The position numbers were made by a program, and so were the translations under genes. The notes under the pieces were generated by a model. The model saw only the letters and a program-made list of their open reading frames with translations, was not told where the DNA came from and searched no databases. Below, in pieces: positions 1-5,359 of a stretch of DNA of 8,204 nucleotides (positions within the stretch are counted from its first letter, which is position 1; each line of letters opens with the position of its first letter). Source of the stretch: an uncultured Roseburia sp. (GTDB taxonomy: Bacteria; Bacillota; Clostridia; Lachnospirales; Lachnospiraceae); the NCBI GenBank assembly GCA_910587865.1, contig CAJUNX010000073.1:1-8204 (forward strand), given 5' to 3'.

Positions 1-54
1 TTATACCAGAAAATCCGGCGGGAAGAAAGAAAAAACTGAAATTGCGGGGAGAAA

Positions 55-83
55 TTAAGAAAAGGGGGGGCCCGATGTACAAT
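55..83 (+). promoter_or_regulatory. Candidate sigma-A promoter of the recombinase gene
   Basis: TTAAGA (55-60, 4 of 6 matches to TTGACA) and TACAAT (78-83, 5 of 6 to TATAAT) are separated by exactly 17 bases. Transcription would begin near position 90, about 25 bases before the start codon. A run of seven G (64-70) lies inside the spacer, so slippage there would alter spacer length. Positions 1-54 are purine-rich and may hold the tail of an upstream gene, but the frame cannot be settled. Confidence 0.45.
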
Positions 84-114
84 AGAGGAAAAAAATACAG
101 ACAGGAGGCACATG

Positions 115-709
115 ATGGAATATGGCTATGTCAGGGTTTCCACAAGGGAGCAGAACGAGCGGAGGCAGCTTGCGGCGCTGTGGGAATTCGGGATTGAGGA
201 GGACCGGATCTATATGGATAAGCAGTCCGGGAAGAATTTTGAGCGGGCGCAGTATCAGCGGCTTCTGGGCAGGCTGGAGCGGGGGAGATACACTTGTCGT
301 CAAAAGTATTGACCGCCTGGGGAGAAATTATGAGGAGATCCTGGAACAGTGGAGGATGATCACAAAAGAAAAAGGGGCGGGGATCGTCGTGCTGGATATG
401 CCGCTTTTAGATACCCGTCAGAGCCGGGATCTGACGGGGACGCTGATTGCGGATATTGTGCTGCAGCTTCTCTCCTATGTGGCGCAGACAGAGCGCGAGT
501 TCATCCGTCAGCGGCAGGCGGAGGGGATCGCTGTCGCAAAGCAACAGGGCGTGAGGTTCGGCCGAAAGCCCATGGAGCGCCCGCCTGCATATGAAAAACT
601 AAAAAGGCAGTGGGAAAAAGGGGAAATCTCCGCCAGAAACGCGGCAGGACAGCTGGGAATCACCCACAGAACCTTCCTGCTCTGGGCCAGCGGTAAGACG
701 GGTGGATAA
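115..709 (+). pseudogene. Serine recombinase (resolvase/invertase family), frameshifted
   Basis: This is a small serine recombinase, a site-specific DNA recombinase using a serine nucleophile. The first frame begins MEYGYVRVSTREQ, which contains the catalytic Ser9 with neighbouring Arg7. The frame breaks at the G run 281-285. With one G removed it continues smoothly as LERGDTLVVKSIDRLGRNYEE, the conserved arginine-rich active-site block, followed by the long E-helix and a C-terminal helix-turn-helix (ISARNAAGQLGITHRTFLLW) ending at 709. The repaired product would be about 197 residues, the normal length for resolvases and invertases. AGGAGG (103-108) sits 6 bases from the ATG at 115 and only 3 from the ATG at 112, so 115 is preferred. 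No invertible segment or res site was recognised. It is either a real pseudogene or a homopolymer sequencing error. The unrepaired first frame ends at 312 after losing all of the second half. Confidence 0.88.
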
Positions 710-763
710 AGAAGTACACAAAACATACGGTAATTGGTAAACTGGTTGAAATGGGATTTCCGA

Positions 764-792
764 TTGCACCGGGCATTCTGCTATGATACAAT
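764..792 (+). promoter_or_regulatory. Candidate promoter for the Uma2 gene pair
   Basis: The gap between the recombinase and the first Uma2 gene contains an extended -10, TGCTATGAT (779-787). A second reading overlaps it: TTGCAC (764-769), 17 bases, TACAAT (787-792). The -35 match is poor, so the extended -10 is the stronger argument. Downstream, CCCCG (809-813) and CGGGG (829-833) bracket a perfect 10-bp palindrome (819-828). There is no T-run, so this is not a terminator. Nothing else coding is supported between 710 and 914. Confidence 0.35.
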
Positions 793-914
793 AAACTCAT
801 ATTTCTATCCCCGATCCTGCCATATGGCCGGGGAGAATGAGGGAAGATACCCTGCTGCTGCACCGGTAACAGGAGATCTGATCGAAGAGAGATGCAGGAA
901 GAAAGGATGGCAGA

Positions 915-1430
915 ATGGATTTTCAGATATTGGATATGGCGGGAGCCAGACCAGAACATTCCGCAGTTATCGTAAATTTTGTGGCTGCGATCAGAGAGCA
1001 GCTCTTAAACAGCACGTGCTATGTTTTTTCAGATAATGTACAGTATAAATGGCATACAAAGGACGGAGAGGAAAAAACGGTGATTCCGGATGCCTCCATT
1101 AACTGCCGTACAAAAGTAAGAAAGGGGAATTCATTTTTAGATATTCCACGTTTTGTGATGGAAGTGTTAAGCCCGTCAACGGAGGACTATGACCGGGGCG
1201 AAAAGAAAGAGCTGTACAGGCAGCAGGAGATTGATGAATACTGGATTGTAGACTGGCAGAAGAAAACGGTTGAGATTTATAATCTTGATTATGATCAGAA
1301 TGGAGAACCGAAGTATTATCTGTGGAAAACAGTTACGGAACAAAACAGGGAAGAACTGAAAATCGTTCATTTTCCGGGACTGAACATTACATTTGACAAA
1401 CTGTTTGCCGAAATCGATATGGAATATTAG
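915..1430 (+). CDS. Uma2-family (DUF820) putative endonuclease, N-terminally short
   Basis: The 171-residue protein carries the PD-(D/E)XK-type core of Uma2 proteins. It has IPDASINC (Asp59), FVMEVLSPST (Glu83), RGEKKELYR (Lys97) and the hallmark IDEYWIVDW (about 107-114), then a C-terminal beta-rich part to LNITFDKLF. Members usually begin with a segment ending in an E-L-I-D-G motif roughly 20-25 residues before the point matching Met1 here. That motif is absent, and an in-frame stop at 879-881 shows no upstream extension is possible. The start is the first ATG in this frame, with only a modest purine-rich site (AAAGGA, 902-907) ahead. Base composition is more AT-rich than the housekeeping genes downstream. 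Physiological roles of Uma2 proteins are largely unknown; nuclease activity is inferred from fold. It lies 18 bases before a second Uma2 fragment, probably on one transcript. Confidence 0.85.
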   Translation: MDFQILDMAGARPEHSAVIVNFVAAIREQLLNSTCYVFSDNVQYKWHTKDGEEKTVIPDASINCRTKVRKGNSFLDIPRFVMEVLSPSTEDYDRGEKKELYRQQEIDEYWIVDWQKKTVEIYNLDYDQNGEPKYYLWKTVTEQNREELKIVHFPGLNITFDKLFAEIDMEY

Positions 1431-1448
1431 GACCGGAGGCTTTGCTTT

Positions 1449-1733
1449 ATGGCATTTCCGTTAAAACAGACATATACAATTGACGATATTTATGCACTGC
1501 CTGAGGGACAGCGTGCAGAGCTGATCGACGGGCAGATGTATCGGATGGCGCCGCCGGGGACCATGCATCAGAGAATTATACATCTGCTGGAATGGAGAAT
1601 AGAAGACTACATTCGACAAAAAGAGGGGGATTGTCAGGTATTTGCCGCCCCGATGATTTTTCCGTTTGATCAGACGGTCGTGGCTGGCATTTACGGGGAT
1701 CTGAATATTACGATCACAGAGCTGCTTTCATAA
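1449..1733 (+). CDS. Uma2-family remnant with the catalytic core deleted
   Basis: The intact 94-residue frame has a good ribosome site (GGAGG 1435-1439, 9 bases from ATG). Residues 1-70 are a typical Uma2 N-terminus: YTIDDIYALPEGQRAELIDG, MAPPGTMHQRI, then VFAAPM. From about residue 71 it jumps to FDQTVVAGIYGDLNITITELL, which resembles the C-terminal end of Uma2 proteins (the usual V-G-I-Y-x-D-L strand). The region that should hold the PD, E-x-L-S-P and E-Y-W-I-V-D motifs, about 90-100 residues, is missing. The likely event is an in-frame internal deletion near position 1656-1668. The product cannot be an active nuclease by itself. It could be inert, or less likely a regulatory fragment. YigZ begins 30 bases after its stop. 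Confidence 0.72.
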   Translation: MAFPLKQTYTIDDIYALPEGQRAELIDGQMYRMAPPGTMHQRIIHLLEWRIEDYIRQKEGDCQVFAAPMIFPFDQTVVAGIYGDLNITITELLS

Positions 1734-1763
1734 CAACGCAAAGCGAACGGAGGAGGAAACTGC

Positions 1764-2408
1764 ATGAAAACCGTATATTCCGGCGGAGAAGGGGAAATCA
1801 TAGAAAAGAAGTCAAGATTTATCGCGACCGTGCGCCCGGTCTCTGCGGAGGAGGAAGCGGCGGCATTCATTGCGGAAATGAAAAAGAAGTACTGGGACGC
1901 CAGGCACAACTGTTCCGCTTTTGTGCTGGGCGAGCGGCAGGAAATAAGCCGCTGCTCGGATGATGGCGAACCGGCGCAGACCGCGGGACGGCCGATGCTT
2001 GACGTGCTGCTTCGCGAAGGTCTGACGAACACCGCGGTTGTCGTGACGCGCTATTTCGGCGGAGTGCTGCTCGGGACGGGCGGGCTGGTGCGCGCCTATC
2101 AGAAGGCGGTGCAGGAGGGGCTTGCGCACAGCGTCCTGATGGAAAAGAAGCGTGGCAGAAGCCTTTCGGTGGGAACGGATTATGCAGGGCTTGGAAAGCT
2201 GCAGTACCTGATCACACAGAAAGGGCTGGCGCTGACGGACACCTGCTATACGGATCAGGTGGAGCTTCAGCTGATGATTCCGACAGAGCTTATGGAGGAG
2301 ACGGAGCGGGAAATCGTGGAGGCGGCAAACGGAAACGTGCGTCTTTCCTGGGGAGAAGAGGTATATTATGCGATGATCGAAAAAAAATTGGAAATTTTTA
2401 AATTTTAG
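1764..2408 (+). CDS. yigZ: YigZ/IMPACT family protein (UPF0029)
   Basis: The 214-residue protein matches the YigZ (B. subtilis YvyE) family in length and layout. The N-terminal IMPACT-type domain shows KKSRFIA (15-21), HNCSAFVLG (48-56), RCSDDGEPAQTAGRPML (63-79) and TRYFGGVLLGTGGLVRAY (95-112). The second, ferredoxin-like domain (about 135-210) is less conserved, as usual. The exact biochemical role is unresolved: the eukaryotic relative IMPACT regulates translation through GCN1, and bacterial members have been linked structurally to nucleic-acid binding. AGGAGG (1751-1756) is 7 bases from the ATG, an excellent start. It follows the Uma2 remnant by 30 bases without a visible terminator and may share its transcript. 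The tRNA promoter begins only 3 bases after its stop. Confidence 0.93.
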   Translation: MKTVYSGGEGEIIEKKSRFIATVRPVSAEEEAAAFIAEMKKKYWDARHNCSAFVLGERQEISRCSDDGEPAQTAGRPMLDVLLREGLTNTAVVVTRYFGGVLLGTGGLVRAYQKAVQEGLAHSVLMEKKRGRSLSVGTDYAGLGKLQYLITQKGLALTDTCYTDQVELQLMIPTELMEETEREIVEAANGNVRLSWGEEVYYAMIEKKLEIFKF

Positions 2409-2410
2409 GC

Positions 2411-2438
2411 TTGATTTTTGCGGGAAACCTGATATAAT
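2411..2438 (+). promoter_or_regulatory. Promoter of the tRNA-Gln gene
   Basis: TTGATT (2411-2416), a 16-base spacer and a perfect TATAAT (2433-2438) preceded by TG at 2430-2431 form an extended -10 promoter. The expected start, near 2445, leaves a leader of about 14 bases before the tRNA. The spacing and the terminator that follows show the tRNA is a single-gene transcription unit. Confidence 0.8.
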
Positions 2439-2458
2439 ACAATTTGTTGACAGCACAA

Positions 2459-2530
2459 AGGGCTATCGCCAAACGGTAAGGCAACGGACTCTGACTCCGT
2501 CATTTCCAGGTTCGAATCCTGGTAGCCCTG
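2459..2530 (+). tRNA. tRNA-Gln (anticodon CTG)
   Basis: A complete 72-base cloverleaf is present. The acceptor AGGGCTA (2459-2465) pairs with TAGCCCT (2523-2529), with discriminator G2530. The D-arm is GCC/GGC (2468-2470 with 2480-2482). The anticodon stem is ACGGA/TCCGT (2484-2488 with 2496-2500), with loop CTCTGAC giving anticodon CTG (2491-2493). The T-arm is CCAGG-TTCGAAT-CCTGG (2506-2522). The weak A-U first pair is a known tRNA-Gln trait. CCA is not encoded (CT follows), so it must be added enzymatically. CTG reads CAG, which is the prevalent glutamine codon in the surrounding genes. Confidence 0.96.
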
Positions 2531-2536
2531 CTAAAA

Positions 2537-2570
2537 GACCTCGGCAGAGAGATTTGCCGGGGTCGTTTTT
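2537..2570 (+). terminator. Rho-independent terminator of the tRNA gene
   Basis: GACCTCGGCA (2537-2546) pairs with TGCCGGGGTC (2555-2564) across an 8-base loop, with one G-U pair in ten. It is followed by G and five T (2566-2570). It starts 6 bases after the mature tRNA end. Confidence 0.9.
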
Positions 2571-2584
2571 CGTATAACAGAACA

Positions 2585-2739
2585 TGATCACGGTTCGGAT
2601 GGGAGAGCATTGCGCTGCCGGGTGTCTGAACGGTGTGAAATGATCGCGGTTCGGCGGGGAGAGCATTGCGCTGCCTGTGCCGCGTGGTATCTGAATGGTG
2701 CGAAATCATTACGGTTCGGATGGGAAAGGATGCAGAGCG
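2585..2739 (+). repeat. Imperfect tandem direct repeats (two full units, one partial)
   Basis: Three copies begin at 2585, 2641 and 2706. Units 1 and 2 share CGGTTCGG-(A/C)-(T/G)-GGGAGAGC followed by ATTGCGCTGCC, and then a tail of the form TCTGAA-(C/T)-GGTG-(T/C)-GAAA. Unit 2 carries about 9 additional bases in the middle. Unit 3 keeps only the first part (TACGGTTCGGATGGGAAAGGATGCAGAGCG) and contains the ribosome site AAAGGA (2725-2730) of the thioesterase gene. Within units 1 and 2, CGGTTCGGA can pair with TCTGAACGG with one mismatch, and AGC pairs with GCT inside, so each copy may form a hairpin. It fills the gap between the tRNA terminator and the thioesterase start, and no promoter is obvious in it. 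Confidence 0.8.
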
Positions 2740-3498
2740 ATGTACCGGTTTGAGAGCAGAGTGCGTTACAGTGAAGTGGACAGTGAAAAAAAGCTGACCC
2801 TGTCGTCCCTTTTGGATTATCTGCAGGACTGCTGCACGTTTCAGTCGGAGGAGCTTGGGATCGGTGTGGAGTACCTGGCCGGTCATCAGGCGGCATGGGT
2901 GCTTTCCTCCTGGGAGATTGAGATTCTCCGATATCCAGAGATGGGGGAGCGGATCGTCACCGGCACATGGCCGTATGATTTTAAAGGATTTTTCGGATAC
3001 CGGAATTTTCTGATACAGGGAGACGGCGGGGAGGTTCTGGCGCGGGCGAATTCGGTCTGGGTCTATATGGATCTTCTGCGCATGCGTCCGGCGCGGATCC
3101 CGCAGGAAATGCAGCGGATTTATATGGAACAGTTCGGGGAGGCGCTTCACGGGGACTGGGGCGGCCGCAGACTGCCCGTGCCGCAGGACGGGATCCGGCA
3201 GCCGGCGATTGCGGTTGCAAAGTCGCAGATCGATACCAACCATCATATGAATAACAGCAGATATGTGCTGGCTGCGGAGGAATATCTGCCGGACGGATTT
3301 GTGACGGCGCGGCTGTGCGTGGAATATAAAAAAGCGGCTGTGCGCGGTGACCGGATGATTCCGGTGGTGACGGCGGAGGGAAATACGGTGACGGTGCGGC
3401 TGCTCGATGAGACGGAGACGCCTTATGCGGTGGTGCGGTTCTGCGGGCAGGGTGTCATTCCGGCGCCGAATACGGCGGGATACCTGGCTGACAGATAA
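2740..3498 (+). CDS. Acyl-ACP thioesterase (bacterial Fat family)
   Basis: The 252-residue double-hotdog protein hydrolyses acyl-acyl carrier protein to release free fatty acid, in the cytoplasm. The first hotdog begins RVRYSEVDSEKKLTLSSLLDY (about 7-27), with the long helix DCCTFQSEELG and strands including WVLSSWEIEI. The second hotdog begins near residue 155 and holds DTNHHMNNSRYV (165-176), the bacterial version of the plant FatA/FatB motif with catalytic Asn and His. Length fits bacterial members. A longer reading from the ATG at 2695 would add 15 residues encoded by repeat unit 3. The ATG at 2740 is preferred because AAAGGA (2725-2730) is 9 bases upstream and MYRFESRVRYSEVD is the natural family start. 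The chain-length preference cannot be read from sequence. Confidence 0.9.
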   Translation: MYRFESRVRYSEVDSEKKLTLSSLLDYLQDCCTFQSEELGIGVEYLAGHQAAWVLSSWEIEILRYPEMGERIVTGTWPYDFKGFFGYRNFLIQGDGGEVLARANSVWVYMDLLRMRPARIPQEMQRIYMEQFGEALHGDWGGRRLPVPQDGIRQPAIAVAKSQIDTNHHMNNSRYVLAAEEYLPDGFVTARLCVEYKKAAVRGDRMIPVVTAEGNTVTVRLLDETETPYAVVRFCGQGVIPAPNTAGYLADR

Positions 3499-3520
3499 TG
3501 AGAAAGGATGAAGGGAAGAA

Positions 3521-3547
3521 AAACATCACACGGATGTGCGGATGTTT
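3521..3547 (+). other. Stem-loop in the thioesterase-cvfB gap
   Basis: AAACATC (3521-3527) pairs with GATGTTT (3541-3547), and CAC (3529-3531) with GTG (3536-3538) around a GGAT loop. It lies 22 bases after the thioesterase stop. There is no free T-run after it, so it is a weak candidate for an attenuator or RNA-stability hairpin rather than a proper terminator. The rest of 3499-3622 shows no promoter I can support. Confidence 0.35.
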
Positions 3548-3622
3548 CAGCCGCGGGTTTGTGCCGGAGCAACAGACACTGAGTCACTGACCTTACAAAA
3601 ATGCTTTGGCAGGGAGGAAAGA

Positions 3623-4465
3623 ATGAGATTAGGGGAATATCAGGAACTTACAGTTGTAAAAATAGTGGACTTCGGGGTGTATCTCGCTGAGCACGGGGAC
3701 GGCAGAGAGGGCGAGTGCCGGGTGCTTCTGCCGAAAAAGCAGGTGCCGGAGGGAACCGGGCAGGGAGACCGGATCGTAGTATTTTTATACAAAGATTCCA
3801 AAGACCGGATGATTGCGACGACGAACCGGCCGAAGCTGGTGATCGGGGAGCTGGCGGTACTGCGTGTGGCTGAGGTGGGAAAGATCGGCGCATTTCTCGA
3901 CTGGGGGCTGGAGAAGGATCTTTTGCTGCCGTTTCGGGAGATGACGCGGAAGGTGCAGCAGGGGGACGAGATACTGGTCACGCTCTATCTGGACAAGAGC
4001 AGCCGTCTGTGCGCGAGCATGAAGTATCTCTATGATCTTCTGGAACAGAACCCGCCCTATCAGAAGGACGATATGGTAAAGGGGAGGGTGTATGAGTTCA
4101 GCCGGGATTTCGGTACGTTTGTCGCGGTGGATGACCGTTATTCCGCGATGATTCCGGCGCATGAGGACTGCAGCCATTTAAAGATCGGCGATGTGATCGA
4201 GGCAAAGGTGCTGGGGGTGAAGCAGGACGGGAAGCTTGACATTACACTGCGCGAGAAGGCATATCTCCAGATGGATGCGGATGCCGAAAAGGTGATGGAA
4301 ATCATAGAAGAATTTGCCGGTGTGCTTCCGTTTACGGACAAGGCATCGCCTGAGGTGATCATGCGGGAGACGGGACTGAGCAAGAACGCATTTAAGCGTG
4401 CAGTCGGAAGACTTTATAAAGAACGCCGGATCGAGATCACGGAGAAGGCAATCCGAAAAATATAG
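3623..4465 (+). CDS. cvfB: CvfB-family S1-domain RNA-binding regulator
   Basis: The 280-residue protein has the CvfB/YitL layout. An S1-like domain (about 1-66, LTVVKIVDFGVYL then LLPKKQVP) is followed by a second (71-132, KIGAFLDWGLEKDLLLPFRE), a third canonical S1 (148-212, VKGRVYEFSRDFGTFVAVD to LDITLREK), and a C-terminal winged helix (219-277, MRETGLSKNAFKRAVGRLYKERRIEI). CvfB binds RNA, and in staphylococci it affects virulence-factor expression. In Clostridia it is a conserved gene of unclear target. An upstream in-frame ATG at 3536 would add 29 residues without family similarity. The ATG at 3623 has GGAGG (3613-3617) 5 bases away and gives the expected first strand. It probably reads through from the thioesterase, with ridA 92 bases downstream. 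Confidence 0.93.
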   Translation: MRLGEYQELTVVKIVDFGVYLAEHGDGREGECRVLLPKKQVPEGTGQGDRIVVFLYKDSKDRMIATTNRPKLVIGELAVLRVAEVGKIGAFLDWGLEKDLLLPFREMTRKVQQGDEILVTLYLDKSSRLCASMKYLYDLLEQNPPYQKDDMVKGRVYEFSRDFGTFVAVDDRYSAMIPAHEDCSHLKIGDVIEAKVLGVKQDGKLDITLREKAYLQMDADAEKVMEIIEEFAGVLPFTDKASPEVIMRETGLSKNAFKRAVGRLYKERRIEITEKAIRKI

Positions 4466-4557
4466 TGGCGGTATCCGGAAAAATATGGTATGCTTGAGAC
4501 GATACAAAGCGCAGAAGCTGCTTTGGTCAATAAGCGAACAGAGAGAAGGAGAAGAGA

Positions 4558-4935
4558 ATGAAAAACGTAATCAGCACAGATAAAGCGCCGGCAGCGATCG
4601 GCCCGTACTCGCAGGCGATTGAGGTAAACGGAATGGTCTATACATCCGGTGTGATTCCGGTGGAGCCGCAGACCGGTGAGATCCCGGAGGGTTCTGCGGC
4701 GCAGGCGCGCCAGGCGCTTACTAATCTGTCCCATCTGCTCACGGCAGCGGGCAGCAGTATGGAGAAAGTGGTAAAGACGACCGTTTTTATTAAGGAAATG
4801 AATGATTTTGGTGCAATCAATGAGGTGTATCAGACCTTCTTTACCGGGGATTATCCGGCGAGAAGCTGTGTGGAGGTTGCGCGCCTTCCGAAGGATGTCA
4901 TGATTGAGATTGAGGCGGTTGCGGTAAAGGAATAA
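4558..4935 (+). CDS. ridA: RidA family enamine/imine deaminase
   Basis: The 125-residue protein hydrolyses reactive enamine/imine intermediates such as 2-aminoacrylate, made by PLP-dependent dehydratases, releasing ammonia and a 2-keto acid. It works as a trimer in the cytoplasm. Key residues are present: GPYSQA with Tyr17, YTSG with Ser30, PARSCVEVARLPKD with Arg102 and Cys104, and Glu117 in MIEIEAVAV. These correspond to E. coli RidA Tyr17, Ser30, Arg105, Cys107 and Glu120, so the archetypal active RidA subclass is likely. AAGGAG (4546-4551) lies 6 bases before the ATG. A weak extended -10 (TGGTATGCT, 4486-4494) lies in the gap after cvfB with no clear -35, so either an own promoter or readthrough is possible. 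A strong terminator follows. Confidence 0.95.
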   Translation: MKNVISTDKAPAAIGPYSQAIEVNGMVYTSGVIPVEPQTGEIPEGSAAQARQALTNLSHLLTAAGSSMEKVVKTTVFIKEMNDFGAINEVYQTFFTGDYPARSCVEVARLPKDVMIEIEAVAVKE

Positions 4936-4948
4936 CGGACACACAATG

Positions 4949-4988
4949 AAAAACGGGTTGCCGGTCAGGATGCCGGGAACCCGTTTTT
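4949..4988. terminator. Bidirectional terminator between ridA and yjfB
   Basis: The hairpin is nearly symmetric. A5 (4949-4953), CGGGTT (4954-4959), a G-G mismatch and CCGG (4961-4964) pair with CCGG (4973-4976) and AACCCG (4978-4983) around an 8-base loop, and T5 (4984-4988) follows. The A-run on the left supplies the U-tract for minus-strand transcripts, so it can end both ridA (+) and yjfB (-). Confidence 0.92.
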
Positions 4989-5013
4989 ACACATATGCCG
5001 GAGGGCGCACGCG

Positions 5014-5208
5014 TCAGATGTAAAGGTCGATGCTGCCGCCGAGCTCCGGCGTGACGGAGCGCTCCAGCATCTGAACCATGGAGTCACCCATCTCGTCAAT
5101 CAGATCGAGAGACTTGCCAAGGAGCGCTGTGCCGATGGCGTAGGTGAGACCTGCGGGACCCATGGCAGGGCCTGCGCCGTAAGAAGACATCATATTCGAA
5201 ACTTCCAT
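5014..5208 (-). CDS. yjfB: YjfB family small protein (putative motility protein)
   Basis: The 64-residue protein is acidic toward its end, with no signal peptide or clear membrane segment. The C-terminus MLERSVTPELGGSIDLYI matches the conserved tail of the YjfB family (a short helix, then S-V-x-P-x-L-G-x-x-I-D). The N-terminal part is unusually rich in Gly, Ala and Met compared with typical members. In Bacillus, yjfB is in the motility regulon, but its molecular function is unknown. The minus-strand ribosome site AGGTGG (complement of 5216-5221) is 7 bases from ATG. I looked for a sigma-D promoter (TAAA-N15-GCCGATAA) and found no good match. A possible sigma-A -10 (TATATT, complement of 5231-5236) has a weak -35. 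It is the only minus-strand gene here and no other flagellar gene is nearby. Confidence 0.68.
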   Translation of the reverse strand: MEVSNMMSSYGAGPAMGPAGLTYAIGTALLGKSLDLIDEMGDSMVQMLERSVTPELGGSIDLYI

Positions 5209-5248
5209 GATAATTCCACCTTTCTGGGGTAATATATGTCATGACGGC

Positions 5249-5286
5249 TGCATCTGTGTCTGAATATAGATAGATGGTCAGATGCA
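5249..5286. promoter_or_regulatory. Spaced inverted repeat in the yjfB/trxB divergent control region
   Basis: TGCATCTG (5249-5256) and CAGATGCA (5279-5286) are exact reverse complements, 22 bases apart and 30 bp start to start, about three helical turns. The second arm overlaps the palindrome GATGCATC (5281-5288). It lies between the two divergent starts, just upstream of a candidate -10 for trxB (TATGAT, 5301-5306), so it may be an operator for a dimeric or looping regulator. No known regulator motif was recognised. Confidence 0.4.
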
Positions 5287-5359
5287 TCGCAGACAGTATC
5301 TATGATGTCAGTATGCCATAAAACCATAAGAAATGCAAGCGAAGAAAAGGAGAAAAACG

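Noticed and set aside
1..58. Possible 3' end of an upstream gene (frame 1 stops at 37-39, frame 2 stops at 56-58)
   Set aside because: The stretch is too short and purine-rich to choose a frame, and neither tail is recognisable.
734..1036. 100-residue + frame overlapping the first Uma2 gene
   Set aside because: No family resemblance and no ribosome site, and it overlaps the clearly coding Uma2 frame.
1812..2456. 214-residue minus-strand frame opposite yigZ
   Set aside because: It is antisense shadow of a well-supported gene, with no start signal and a composition typical of reverse-complement GC-rich coding DNA.
2585..2739. CRISPR array
   Set aside because: The units are tandem with no regular unique spacers, they diverge from each other, and no cas genes are present.
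2500..3246. 248-residue minus-strand frame across the repeats and the thioesterase gene
   Set aside because: It runs antisense through the tRNA 3' half, a terminator, the repeats and a real gene. Its internal similarity only reflects the DNA repeats.
5230..5268. Sigma-D promoter for yjfB
   Set aside because: The best match (complement of 5241-5248) has 5 of 8 bases at -10 and no TAAA at the correct distance.
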